Shown: positions 10,292 to 18,485 of the stretch, one piece after another
Layout: every line of letters begins with the position of its first letter
Numbering within the stretch: position 1 is the first letter of the stretch
Source: CAVOGJ01 sp963695405
GTDB taxonomy: Bacteria; Planctomycetota; Planctomycetia; Pirellulales; Pirellulaceae
Assembly: GCA_963695405.1 (NCBI GenBank)
Contig: CAVOGJ010000006.1
Location: 62,001-126,000 of the forward strand
DNA: 64,000 bases
Direction: 5' to 3'
Position numbers and translations under genes: made by a program
The notes under the pieces: generated by a model
Told to the model about the DNA's origin: nothing
What the model saw: the letters and a program-made list of their open reading frames with translations, nothing else
Databases searched by the model: none

Positions 10292-10665
10292 TCATTCCTT
10301 GTTTGAATCCTTGCGAGAATCTCTCCCTGACTCAGATTGTAGAGTCGGGTAGCGACGACGCTAGTAGGTTGGAAGCCGTACAACGTTGTGCGGGGTGGAT
10401 TGACCGAAGTACCAGAGTCGTAAAGGGTCGGCCGCCGCGGTCCTCAGCACGACCTAACTTTGGCCAAAGTCTCTAGCCGCGCCCGCACGGTCATCGCTCG
10501 CAATGAACCAGCCGAGTTGACTTTGGCTGGCCAGCGACATCCAATAGCTAATCAAGTGAATGGTGAAGCTGCGAGTTATGCCAGCTTCGGAGCCGCGGAT
10601 CGCTTTGGCTCGTTCGGCAAATGGCCAGCGATCTCGAGCCCCAAACTACCTGTTGGAGAGACGTG
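10292..10665. other. Divergent intergenic region with a 14-bp palindrome
   Basis: 374 bp between the sulfatase start and the next plus-strand gene, so it should hold both promoters. I see no clear -35/-10 pair. The only marked element is the palindrome at 10457-10470. No coding potential is evident. Confidence 0.5.
10457..10470. promoter_or_regulatory. Perfect palindrome ACTTTGGCCAAAGT, possible operator
   Basis: A 14-bp perfect dyad located between two divergent genes, about 166 bp upstream of the sulfatase start and 196 bp upstream of the start at 10666. The symmetry suits a dimeric repressor, but no regulator gene adjoins it, so the assignment is a guess. Confidence 0.3.
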
Positions 10666-11595
10666 ATGAGATTGAGGGTCGTCTTGCTGTGTATCTCGGT
10701 GTTTGCGATTCGGATGGCCAGGGTCGAGGCGCAGGCCAAACCTCAGCCGAGTCCAGATCCATCGGCTCTGGCCGTTGATCGGGCGGCAGACCGGGCGGCG
10801 ATTCGAGCCGCCATGGACTCGTTCGCAAAGGCGTTCGAGTCACGAGACGCCAAATCGCTCGCCGCGCACTTTACCGAGCAAGGTGAGTTCCAAAACGTCG
10901 AGGGCACGACGCTGCAAGGGCAAGCGGCACTCGCACAAGCCTTTACGAAATTCTTTGCCAAGACACCTGAAGTCACGGCCCAGGTGAAACCGGAATCGCT
11001 GCGGTTCTTGTCGAGTCAGGCGGCCATCGAAGAAGGGGTGGTCACCGTTCAACGAGGTCCAACAGAGCTCGCTACGAACGCCTACTACACGGCGTTCGTG
11101 GTGAGTGAGAACGGGACATGGCGTTTGGCGCAGCTAACCGAAGCGCCGGCTTCCGACGAGCCCTCGATGGTGGAGCTAAGTTGGCTGGTCGGCCAGTGGA
11201 AATCGATCGTTGACGACGGGGTCGAGATCGAGACGACGTACCGGTGGGATCCCGGTAAGAAATTTATCGTCATGCAGTTCAAGCGGAAAGATGCGAACTT
11301 GGACGTGAGTGGCACGCAGATTATTGGGCTGGACCCCGCCACCGGTAGGATCCACTCCTGGACATTCGAAGCCACCGGCGGCATTGGCGAGGCGGACTGG
11401 ATTCGCGACGACGAACATTGGCTTCTCGACGCGTCAGGCACCTTGGCCGACGGCCGGACCCTCGTGGAAACCAACATCTTACGGCGTATCGACGACGACA
11501 CGCTGACTTGGCAATCGACGGACCGCATGCTCGATGATGTCGAACTTGACGACTCGGCGCCGATTAAGGTGCAGCGAATCAAGAACGGCAACTAA
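10666..11595 (+). CDS. Secreted SnoaL/SgcJ-like (DUF4440-type) protein
   Basis: A 309-residue protein with an N-terminal signal peptide (MRLRVVLLCISVFAIRMARVEA). Residues about 40-155 form an NTF2/SnoaL-like cone fold: DRAAIRAAMDSFAKAFESRDAKSLAAHF followed by a TEQGEF strand and GTWRLAQL near its end. This matches the SgcJ/EcaC or DUF4440 family. A second region (SMVELSWLVGQWKS...) is a beta-rich lipocalin-like part typical of planctomycete relatives. Neither has a recognised catalytic residue, so it may bind a small ligand. GGAGAG 5 nt before the ATG at 10666 fixes the start; an upstream ATG at 10621 has no such site. It stands alone, with the surface-protein gene 60 bp downstream. Confidence 0.75.
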   Translation: MRLRVVLLCISVFAIRMARVEAQAKPQPSPDPSALAVDRAADRAAIRAAMDSFAKAFESRDAKSLAAHFTEQGEFQNVEGTTLQGQAALAQAFTKFFAKTPEVTAQVKPESLRFLSSQAAIEEGVVTVQRGPTELATNAYYTAFVVSENGTWRLAQLTEAPASDEPSMVELSWLVGQWKSIVDDGVEIETTYRWDPGKKFIVMQFKRKDANLDVSGTQIIGLDPATGRIHSWTFEATGGIGEADWIRDDEHWLLDASGTLADGRTLVETNILRRIDDDTLTWQSTDRMLDDVELDDSAPIKVQRIKNGN

Positions 11596-11657
11596 ACGGA
11601 TCGAAGACTCACGAATCGACGCTTGCTATACACATATCAGCTTTGGAATCATCCATC

Positions 11658-13055
11658 ATGCAACTTAAGAACTTCGTCTTACTTTTGACTATCTTTTTCC
11701 TGGTCTTGGTCGAGTCTCCCCTCATGGCCCAGCGTGGGGGCCGAGGCGGTGGTGGAAGAAACGGTGCCGGCAGCGGCGGACAACGGGGTGGCGGCGGACA
11801 GCGAGGCGGCGGCGGACAGCGAGGCGGCGGCGGACAGCGAGGCGGCGGAGGTGGAATGGGCGGCGCGAGCGGTGCTAGTCGGGGAGGAGGTGGCAGTAGT
11901 CGAGGTAGCGGTGGCGGACAACGGGGCGGCCAACATGGCAGGTCGGGTGGATTCGGTGGCGGCCTGTCTGCCGGCAATTCGCCAAATACTGCTCAGCGAG
12001 GCGGTAGCGGGCTAGGACCTTATGGGGGTGCGGGGCAGGGCAGCGGAAATGGGGCCAGGCGGAGCGCCGGCGCCAGAGGCTCTGGTGGGCAGGCTGGTGG
12101 AATGGGTGCACGACCAGGTGCGACGCCGAAGGGCGCCGGGCAAGCGAGCCGGACGAACGGCGATCGAACGGGGGGCCGCGGTGCGGCGGAACCGGCGACA
12201 CGAGTGGGCACTCGACCGGGCGCAGGCCAAGCGAGTGAACGAAACGACGGAATTGGCGTTCGACCCGATGCGGGAACTGGGGACGCGACGGGGCGAGCGA
12301 ATCGCGTCGCCGACAGGCCGGGTACGAGAGAGGGATTGGCCGGAGAGCGGGGTGATGATGACGCGCGACGAGCTGCCGGCACTTACCACACGTCATCGGC
12401 GGATTTGGCGGCACGGGGAGCAACGTACCGCGGCAACACGTACCAAGCAAACATCTATAATCCAACGATGTATGCCAGGTATCCAGGGGCTTGGGCACCC
12501 ACGAACGTGGTCAATTCATCCCTCTATACTCATCCCGGCTACTCAAACCTCGCGGTGGGGTTGGGAATGGCGGCTCGCCCGATCCCATACGATTATGGCG
12601 GAAACGTGGTGACTCAGACGAACGCCGTGTACGTCAACGGCGACGCGGCTGGCACCCCCGATGAATACGCGGGCCAAGCGACCCGGATTGCGGCCACCGG
12701 GCAGGCGGCTCAGCCGGCGCCGAATACTAAATGGCTGCCGCTAGGTGTGTTCGCCGTAGTGGCGGGAGACCAGGAGAGTTCGGATGACATTTTTCAGTTA
12801 GCCGTGGATAAGCAAGGCATCATCCGCGGCAATTACCACAATGTTCGTGCCGATTCGGTCGAGCCAATTTCGGGGGCCGTGGACAAGACGACCCAGCGTG
12901 CTGCCTGGACCATCGGGTCGGATCAGACGCCAGTGTACGAAGCGGGCATCGCGAACCTGACGCAGGACGAGACGCCCCTGCTTGTGCATACGGGTGACGG
13001 TCAGACGCAGCAGGTGAACCTGATTCGCTTGCCGCCGCCGGACGACGCGAATTGA
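11658..13055 (+). CDS. Secreted Gly/Arg-rich surface protein ('mu-protocadherin'-like)
   Basis: A 465-residue protein with a signal peptide (MQLKNFVLLLTIFFLVLVESPLMA). Residues about 25-245 are a low-complexity region dominated by Gly, Arg, Gln, Ser and Ala, including four 18-bp repeats encoding GGQRGG. The last 120 residues (TKWLPLGVFAVVAGDQESSDDIFQLAVDK...) are globular. In Rhodopirellula-type genomes proteins with this C-terminal domain are often labelled 'mu-protocadherin-putative cell-surface protein'; the name has no functional meaning. The tract is strongly basic and may bind nucleic acids or acidic polysaccharides outside the cell. An in-frame ATG 15 nt upstream is less likely because it would precede the signal peptide. 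Confidence 0.75.
   Translation: MQLKNFVLLLTIFFLVLVESPLMAQRGGRGGGGRNGAGSGGQRGGGGQRGGGGQRGGGGQRGGGGGMGGASGASRGGGGSSRGSGGGQRGGQHGRSGGFGGGLSAGNSPNTAQRGGSGLGPYGGAGQGSGNGARRSAGARGSGGQAGGMGARPGATPKGAGQASRTNGDRTGGRGAAEPATRVGTRPGAGQASERNDGIGVRPDAGTGDATGRANRVADRPGTREGLAGERGDDDARRAAGTYHTSSADLAARGATYRGNTYQANIYNPTMYARYPGAWAPTNVVNSSLYTHPGYSNLAVGLGMAARPIPYDYGGNVVTQTNAVYVNGDAAGTPDEYAGQATRIAATGQAAQPAPNTKWLPLGVFAVVAGDQESSDDIFQLAVDKQGIIRGNYHNVRADSVEPISGAVDKTTQRAAWTIGSDQTPVYEAGIANLTQDETPLLVHTGDGQTQQVNLIRLPPPDDAN
11778..11849 (+). repeat. Four 18-bp tandem repeats in the Gly-rich gene
   Basis: Four consecutive 18-bp units, GGACAGCGAGGCGGCGGC with a few changes in the first, starting at 11778, 11796, 11814 and 11832. 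They encode GGQRGG. The identity of the last three units suggests recent copy-number change by slippage. Confidence 0.9.
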
Positions 13056-13069
13056 GTGCGTGACGGCCA

Positions 13070-13228
13070 GCAGCCAAGGTGCCTGGCCAACCGCGCGGCG
13101 GTAAATTTCGCGGGTGTCCCCATTCAGGGCCACTCCGTTCAAGTCGGAAACACAGAGCTACGGAGGAAACAGAGAAGCTCTGCGGCTCTGTGTTTCTAAA
13201 CCGTCCCTGGCAGCCAAGGTGCCTGGCC
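13070..13228. repeat. 19-bp direct repeats flanking a CACAGAG hairpin
   Basis: GCAGCCAAGGTGCCTGGCC occurs at 13070-13088 and again at 13210-13228. Between them lies a hairpin with perfect 12-bp arms, GAAACACAGAGC at 13147-13158 and its complement at 13185-13196. The inner stem continues imperfectly. Direct repeats around a dyad suggest insertion of a small non-autonomous element, but the repeats are long for a target duplication and may belong to the element. Confidence 0.6.
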
Positions 13229-13318
13229 CAGCATTTGTCACACTCGTGCTGGGCAGCTAATTGACCTTCGCAACCGACTTGGTGGCGACCACCGAGCAGG
13301 AGTTCCAAAGCAACGAAA

Positions 13319-13345
13319 CAACCCCGGTCAGCGTGACCGGGGTTG
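13319..13345 (-). terminator. Strong hairpin terminator for the SGNH/PEP-CTERM gene
   Basis: A perfect 12-bp stem, CAACCCCGGTCA, a GCG loop, then TGACCGGGGTTG. It lies 31 bp beyond the stop of the minus-strand gene that ends at 13377. Read on that strand, the stem is followed by TGTTTCGTTGCTTTGG, a broken U-rich run, so termination may be only partly intrinsic. It could also stop plus-strand transcripts from the Gly-rich gene. Confidence 0.7.
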
Positions 13346-13376
13346 CGGAGAAAACACCTGTCGTGCCGAGTCGCGC

Positions 13377-14261
13377 TCATCCGAATCGGCGGCGTTGGCT
13401 CAAGCCGAGCAAAACCAACGCCAGCCAACCGAGTGAAGCTGGCTCCGGTACTGTAGCGTCGGCAACCGCGGTCAGTTGGGCACCATCCGCCGCGTTCAGC
13501 CCTAGTGACGCCAGGACGCCCGTGAGATCGATATCGCTGGTGTGGGGATCGTCGTAGATCGTGGCGTAGATGACTAAGGCAGCCAGGAGAGTGCCACGAT
13601 TCTGGGCGTGCCAAAGGTCGTTAGCGTGCAGGCGATCATAGTCGGCGTTTTCCCACGCGTCACCCACGGGAGCAATCAGCGCCAAATTGCTACCGACCGA
13701 CGCATCGATGGCATTTGCCAACGTGTCATAGCCGTCCCGCACCTGGGCCTGCATCTCTGAAGGTCCGCCGGGAAAGACGGGCGAAGCGCCGGAGTAGAAC
13801 TCGTGCCCCGGCCCTCGGGCCCACGTCTCGTAGAGCACAGGAACGACATCCGGACTGCGGCTGGCGGCGACTTCGTACAGTCCCACCGCGTCGCTGGCCG
13901 AATCAGCGACGCTGCTGGGAAACGAGGGCGAGCCAGTATAGGCTTGCGTCAGTTTCGTCGAATGCTCCTGCAGGACGAGAAAATCCCAATCACGATCCGG
14001 TGGAATAAAGGTGAAGATTGGTGCCGTATTGTTGTCTAGATGCCAGCCCAATTCCTGGCCGCTGGCCGACGCGCTCTGGACCAGTGGATCGGGGTGGCCG
14101 GCAGCGATCACGATGTCTTCGAACACCGCATTCACCGATCGGGTGCTGCCGAATCCTAACGTAAAGCTATTGCCATAAAAAAGGATGTTTAGGGATTGAG
14201 CCGACGCCGCGGACGCCAGCAGCGAGCAAAAGAGAAGAACCTTAGAAAAATGTCTAGTCAC
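13377..14261 (-). CDS. SGNH/GDSL-like hydrolase with PEP-CTERM sorting tail
   Basis: A 294-residue exported protein. After a signal peptide (VLLFCSLLASAASA) comes ILFYGNSFTLG, matching the first SGNH block with a Ser nucleophile candidate. DLWHAQNRGTLLAALV late in the sequence supplies the D..H pair of block V. The C-terminus, VPEPASLGWLALVLLGLSQRRRFG, is a canonical PEP-CTERM signal (PEP motif, hydrophobic helix, Arg cluster) for exosortase-mediated anchoring. Substrate is unknown; esterase or carbohydrate deacetylase are options. GTG at 14261 is preferred because GGAGG lies 8 nt upstream; the outer ATG at 14300 lacks such a site. The gene is followed by a strong terminator. Confidence 0.8.
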   Translation of the reverse strand: MTRHFSKVLLFCSLLASAASAQSLNILFYGNSFTLGFGSTRSVNAVFEDIVIAAGHPDPLVQSASASGQELGWHLDNNTAPIFTFIPPDRDWDFLVLQEHSTKLTQAYTGSPSFPSSVADSASDAVGLYEVAASRSPDVVPVLYETWARGPGHEFYSGASPVFPGGPSEMQAQVRDGYDTLANAIDASVGSNLALIAPVGDAWENADYDRLHANDLWHAQNRGTLLAALVIYATIYDDPHTSDIDLTGVLASLGLNAADGAQLTAVADATVPEPASLGWLALVLLGLSQRRRFG

Positions 14262-14330
14262 CGTACATGCCTCCGTTTGAAGTCTCGAGCGTATCTGCAA
14301 ATAAGGGAGGACCGATCACGACCGTTTGCC

Positions 14331-15044
14331 TCACATTTGCAAACGACGACGAAAACCGACCAGACAGCAGATCGCGGCAGCCGTCATCAAGCCGAACAGG
14401 GACGGTTCGGGAACCGAGTCGACTTGCATCAGGTTCAAGTAATAGAAACCGTTATTATTGTCGTTGTTGGGTCCTGGCGTCACGTCAACGAAAATTTCGT
14501 TCATCGCATTCGGAGCCATCCCCATGACGCGAACGACCTCAGAATCGTTGTTCGAGGCATTCAGGCTGACGGCATCCGATGTGGCTCCGGCCACGGAGTA
14601 TGTCGCGTCGCGAATGTCTGTGACTCCCGTGCGTGACGCGAAGAAGGTGAAGTCATAGGTTCTTGTGGGATCGAGATTGAACAGCCGAAACTGTCCCAGC
14701 GGATTGGGGTCGGCCCCGGCGAACGGGGTGGTGTGGCCAAAGAAGTAATCGTCGGTCGCCGTTACGGGATAGGCGGCTGCGTCACCCGAGGGCGACTCGG
14801 TTCCCAACTGTGACGGCTCTCCGGTTTGAAAAAACGTATCCGTGATCTCGAAACCCACCGGTGTCAAGTTGTTACCGCTATCAAAGGTGGAAAATAGGAT
14901 CGTGGTGGCTGGGACGACATTGTTCCAGCCGGGGTTGGTCTGTCGGGCGGTGTTTCCAAAGTCGAACAGGAGCGTATTTGCCAGCGAGGATGTTGCCAGG
15001 ACGAGGGCCAGGACCGAGGCGGCGAAAAAGCGAGACGTCTTCAT
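14331..15044 (-). CDS. PEP-CTERM exported protein of unknown function
   Basis: A 237-residue protein with a signal peptide (FFAASVLALVLATSSLA) and a C-terminal PEP-CTERM signal (VPEPSLFGLMTAAAICCLVGFRRRLQM). The body is beta-rich and Asn/Asp/Thr-rich, beginning LLFDFGNTARQT, a form common in planctomycete proteins tentatively related to GDSL or carbohydrate-binding modules. No catalytic residues stand out. AGGAGA is 6 nt before the ATG at 15044. The next PEP-CTERM gene is 69 bp downstream on the same strand, so they could be co-transcribed. Confidence 0.75.
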   Translation of the reverse strand: MKTSRFFAASVLALVLATSSLANTLLFDFGNTARQTNPGWNNVVPATTILFSTFDSGNNLTPVGFEITDTFFQTGEPSQLGTESPSGDAAAYPVTATDDYFFGHTTPFAGADPNPLGQFRLFNLDPTRTYDFTFFASRTGVTDIRDATYSVAGATSDAVSLNASNNDSEVVRVMGMAPNAMNEIFVDVTPGPNNDNNNGFYYLNLMQVDSVPEPSLFGLMTAAAICCLVGFRRRLQM

Positions 15045-15691
15045 GGGGTATCTCCTAGATACACAAGGAACAGGAATGGGGCCACGCCGGCCCACAAGAG
15101 AATGACGAGAGAATCGGCCGCCGGAAGGGCGGAAGGTGGCAAAAGGCCGGAGAAGGTCGCGGAACGAGAGGCATTTCCAGCGGGCGGTGTCTGGGCAAGA
15201 CAGACAGCGTATCGGCGAGTCGCCACCATGGCGGCCACATCGCAGCGACGGCTGTCCTGGCTTGAGATCACAGATCGAATCACTGGCATCACGCCTCTTT
15301 AGGAAATGAAAGCCCTTTCAGCCGAGAATCGTAACTGAGTCGTGAACGAGACACAAGTGTCGAATTCGCGGATAGAAGCCGCTCGAGGTGGAACTTGAAA
15401 ACCGTCGCGTCCGAGATGCCGTTCCGACCTCCGTTGTCGTACAGCATCGCTGCAGCGAGACAAGATCGCTGGCAGTCCGCGCACGTTGTCTGCGGGTGCC
15501 CGACCCATCCGTTGCGCGCGAACGATGGTGTGATGGCAGTCCCATGATTGGCACCACAATGCGCGACAGTTCCGGCGATCGTCGTGCCATCGCACAGCCG
15601 TTCCTGGCCTTGGAAAAAATCTGTCACAAGTACCACGCGGCCTTGGTCGATGGCTTATCAGTCGCCGCTGAGGTGCGTCGAGCCGCGGCGG
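15045..15691. other. Intergenic region, no supported gene
   Basis: About 650 bp between the PEP-CTERM gene and bpt. A 115-codon minus-strand frame at 15289-15636 (starting at GTG) has a few cysteines (TTCADCQRSC) but no recognised domain and no ribosome binding site. A plus-strand frame overlaps it. I do not call either. The stretch near 15045-15120 must hold the promoter of the gene starting at 15044. Confidence 0.4.
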
Positions 15692-16429
15692 CTATCGCGG
15701 TTCCCACAGGGGTTGTTCATCGTCCGCAATGATCGTGCCGTGCAAGAGTTCGTGTGGTCGAAACCGAGACTTGTAGCCCATCGAGGGACAGTCGCGAACC
15801 CAGTAGCCCAGATAATGGTACTTGCATGCCGCTTCCTTCGCCATTTCGACTTCGCAGAGCAGCGAGTAGGTCCCCAAGCCGCGAGGGCGCAGCTTTGGAT
15901 CGTGGTAGAAATAAATGGAGGAAGAGCAATCGTTGAGGCAGTCGACCAGACCGACGGCAATCAGTCGATTTTGCAGCGAATAGGCGAACTCTCGGGCATA
16001 GCTGTTGCGGGCCGAGAGAAATCCATCGGCGTAGCCAACAGCCGTCATTTCATGAAACTCCCAGCCTCGTCGTCGCTGCATATCGGCATGGTAAGTGTTA
16101 AACAGTTCAAGATGTTGGGCCGTCACCGTGGGCTCGCGAATTACCAGTCGTAGGTCCGCGTTCAATTTCAGGCATCGTCGCTGACTGCGCGATGGCCGAA
16201 ACTGTTCCACGGACAGTCGCAGGCTGACGCATTCCTGGCAATGGCGGCACACCGGACGAAACAAACAGGCGCCTTGGCGTCGCCAACCGCGGGCCAATCT
16301 TCGCGAGTAATCGGCCGCCGACAACTCAGCCAGGAACTCAAATTCCATGGAGGACGTGCGATTCGGCAGGTACGGACAAACGTCACGATCGACGATCATC
16401 CTCGAAATGGGTTGGGAGGGGATTTGCAT
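15692..16429 (-). CDS. bpt: Leucyl/aspartyl-type aminoacyl-tRNA-protein transferase (Bpt/Ate family)
   Basis: A 245-residue cytoplasmic enzyme that transfers an amino acid from aminoacyl-tRNA to N-termini of proteins. In bacteria this is leucine transfer to acidic N-termini, leading to ClpS/ClpAP degradation in the N-end-rule pathway. The N-terminal half shows the CVSLRL-type segment with the cysteine cluster CRHCQEC near residue 60. The C-terminal half has the GNAT-like stretch IAVGLVDCLNDCSSSIYFYHDPKLRPRGLGTYSLL, typical of the ATE C-terminal domain. Length matches the Bpt family. The gene starts 24 nt after the end of the upstream LRR gene, suggesting one transcript. Ate versus Bpt specificity cannot be settled by eye. 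Confidence 0.85.
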   Translation of the reverse strand: MQIPSQPISRMIVDRDVCPYLPNRTSSMEFEFLAELSAADYSRRLARGWRRQGACLFRPVCRHCQECVSLRLSVEQFRPSRSQRRCLKLNADLRLVIREPTVTAQHLELFNTYHADMQRRRGWEFHEMTAVGYADGFLSARNSYAREFAYSLQNRLIAVGLVDCLNDCSSSIYFYHDPKLRPRGLGTYSLLCEVEMAKEAACKYHYLGYWVRDCPSMGYKSRFRPHELLHGTIIADDEQPLWEPR

Positions 16430-16453
16430 GTCGACGGCCTACGACGCAAGCCA

Positions 16454-18259
16454 CTACTCCGCGTCGTCGATCTCCAAGGAGGGAAACCGGTTCAGCAACG
16501 CCTCGAGGCTGCTGCTCGAGAATTGCTGAGGATCGACTTCGAGTCGTGAAAGCGAGGTAAGCTTCTTGAGAGCAGCGAGCCCCTGGTCCGTGACTTGCGT
16601 GCCACGCAGATCGAGGTGCCAGAGTGAAGGGCAAACCGAGACTGCCGCTAACAGTCCTTCATCATCCAGCAACGTGTCTTTCATCGACAGATATCGCAGC
16701 GCAGTCGTCGGTGGGGCTTGGGCAAATCCTTGTCCCGTAATTGCGCAGCTGGCAAGGTTGACGGACTGTAAACACTCGAATTGCAGCAATCGGGCCAACC
16801 CGTCATCGCTTACCCGCGTACGCTCCACGTTCAGCCAACGGAGCCTTGTCCGCAGGTACTCGGCGGCGTGCAAGTCCATGATCGTCTGGTCGGATATGGC
16901 TGTCCGGCTCACATCCAGCGTGTCCACATCCAGATCAAGGTTGGCGAAGGTGCGCGGGGAAATCCGCGTCGTTGACAGATTAAGATATTGCAGCCGGAGC
17001 CGCTGCAAATTTCTCAAGCCCTGATCACTCAGGGTCGAATTGATCGTGAGATAGCGGAGCGCCGAAAGATCCACGTCCTTGGCGAGCATGGCCAGCACGG
17101 TATCACCATTCCCACCCGTCAAGTAAATGCTCTCTAAAGGAGGTGGGAACGACTGCCAGCTTAGTCCTTGGAAGCGATAGGAGACATTTCCGCCGAGCTT
17201 TCTGACGCTTGCGAGTGCCCGTTCCGAAGGTGACGCGTTGATCCTGGCAACGTACGAATTGGCACACCAGGAAGCCAGGATGCAAATCAGGCCATAGCCG
17301 AACAAGATGCCAGGATGATCAAGTTTCACGTCCCATCGCATCCCTCGGCAAAGCGCTACTTGTATCCAGCCCAGGATGGCCATCACCACCAATCCCACGG
17401 CAAGCGCTGCGAGTGTGACCGCAACTTGAATCGTCTCTTGGCTCGCGCAATCACTGATGTAGACGACGCGACTGAGCGATGCCGAAACGGGAATGACCGT
17501 CAGGCAGGAGGCGACTAACAGCCACAACGACCGCCACCGCAAATGTAGCACACCGGAAAGAAATATGGCTAACGCGAGCAAGGCAGCCAACGCGTGCAGA
17601 TGAAATCGTAGCGTTTGCTCGCTAAAGGCAGGCGAGACAACACAGGCGAACAGAAGGCTCCAGGCGATAACGACCAGCGACATTCGACCTGGGTAGCCAC
17701 GGAAACGAGCGGGTTGCTTCTGCAGCCAGCGGAGCACCTGGCCGTCCAAGGGTTCGGGTTCTGACGGACCGATCCATTGTCCAATGGTATTTGTCCCCAG
17801 CCACCAGTGCTCGAACAGGAAAAAACCGCCAGCCAGCAGGATGCCCACCAGGTAACCGACCAGGGGTCCCAAGCACATCGCCATGGCAGCACAGGAGAAG
17901 GCGGTGGAAACGAAGCTTGACCACGTCCCGGTCCCCATTGTTTCGAAGCAAACGGCGCAGCACACAATCCAGGGCAGAGTGAAGAAGCCGACCAGTATGG
18001 AGACGTCGCGTGGTCGCCGGCCCTCAAACAGCAGCGCTTGTCCGGCTGCCAGGCACGTGACAAATACTGTGGAACCGAGAATCCATGTCGGATTGGCACC
18101 GAGCAACGTCAGGCCGCGTAATAAGACGCAAAAGAAGGTGACGAGCACGAAGAGCGCCCCCAACGCCATGCGACGGGGGACGCCAATGGTCCGCTCGGAA
18201 AGGACGCGGTCGGTTAAATTGCCCAGCACAACGGTTGCCCTGGTTTGTGGTCGAAGCAC
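16454..18259 (-). CDS. Multi-pass membrane protein with C-terminal leucine-rich repeats
   Basis: A 601-residue protein. The first 330 residues contain about eight or nine hydrophobic segments in two blocks (for example LGALFVLVTFFCVLLRGLTLL and CLGPLVGYLVGILLAGGFFLF). From about 380 to 600 it has leucine-rich repeats of the bacterial DQGLxxLxxL type (LRYLTINSTLSDQGLRNL, LQYLNLSTTRISPRTF, LWHLDLRGTQVTDQGL). The repeats probably face the periplasm or cytoplasm and bind a protein partner. No catalytic motif is seen. Such LRR membrane proteins are expanded in planctomycetes. It precedes bpt by 24 nt on the same strand, so the two could be an operon, but a functional link is not evident. Confidence 0.75.
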   Translation of the reverse strand: MLRPQTRATVVLGNLTDRVLSERTIGVPRRMALGALFVLVTFFCVLLRGLTLLGANPTWILGSTVFVTCLAAGQALLFEGRRPRDVSILVGFFTLPWIVCCAVCFETMGTGTWSSFVSTAFSCAAMAMCLGPLVGYLVGILLAGGFFLFEHWWLGTNTIGQWIGPSEPEPLDGQVLRWLQKQPARFRGYPGRMSLVVIAWSLLFACVVSPAFSEQTLRFHLHALAALLALAIFLSGVLHLRWRSLWLLVASCLTVIPVSASLSRVVYISDCASQETIQVAVTLAALAVGLVVMAILGWIQVALCRGMRWDVKLDHPGILFGYGLICILASWCANSYVARINASPSERALASVRKLGGNVSYRFQGLSWQSFPPPLESIYLTGGNGDTVLAMLAKDVDLSALRYLTINSTLSDQGLRNLQRLRLQYLNLSTTRISPRTFANLDLDVDTLDVSRTAISDQTIMDLHAAEYLRTRLRWLNVERTRVSDDGLARLLQFECLQSVNLASCAITGQGFAQAPPTTALRYLSMKDTLLDDEGLLAAVSVCPSLWHLDLRGTQVTDQGLAALKKLTSLSRLEVDPQQFSSSSLEALLNRFPSLEIDDAE

Positions 18260-18485
18260 CTACGGGAGGCCCCGCAGCCTACCATAACTGCCTGCGCCTC
18301 CCCAATTTTGTCACAATTCGCCTTGCGTGTCACCCCTCTCATGATTCTGAAATTTCATCTGCCAGAATTTATTGGTTAGCGGCTACTATGTGTGCGCTGT
18401 GGGATCTCGAGTCGGTGGTTGCCGCCCGACCCGAGGCCGCACGCCGTCCGAGACTTGTCCCGTCGACCATCGAAGGAGCCCCTCC

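Larger units (their letters stand above)
13056..13376. other. Intergenic region with flanked hairpin and terminator
   Basis: 321 bp between convergent genes. It contains two 19-bp direct repeats (13070-13088 and 13210-13228), between them the hairpin repeat 13147-13196, and a strong terminator at 13319-13345. No gene is evident. Confidence 0.6.

Noticed and set aside
15289..15636. Minus-strand gene of 115 codons
   Set aside because: No recognised domain, no ribosome binding site and an overlapping plus-strand frame of similar length.
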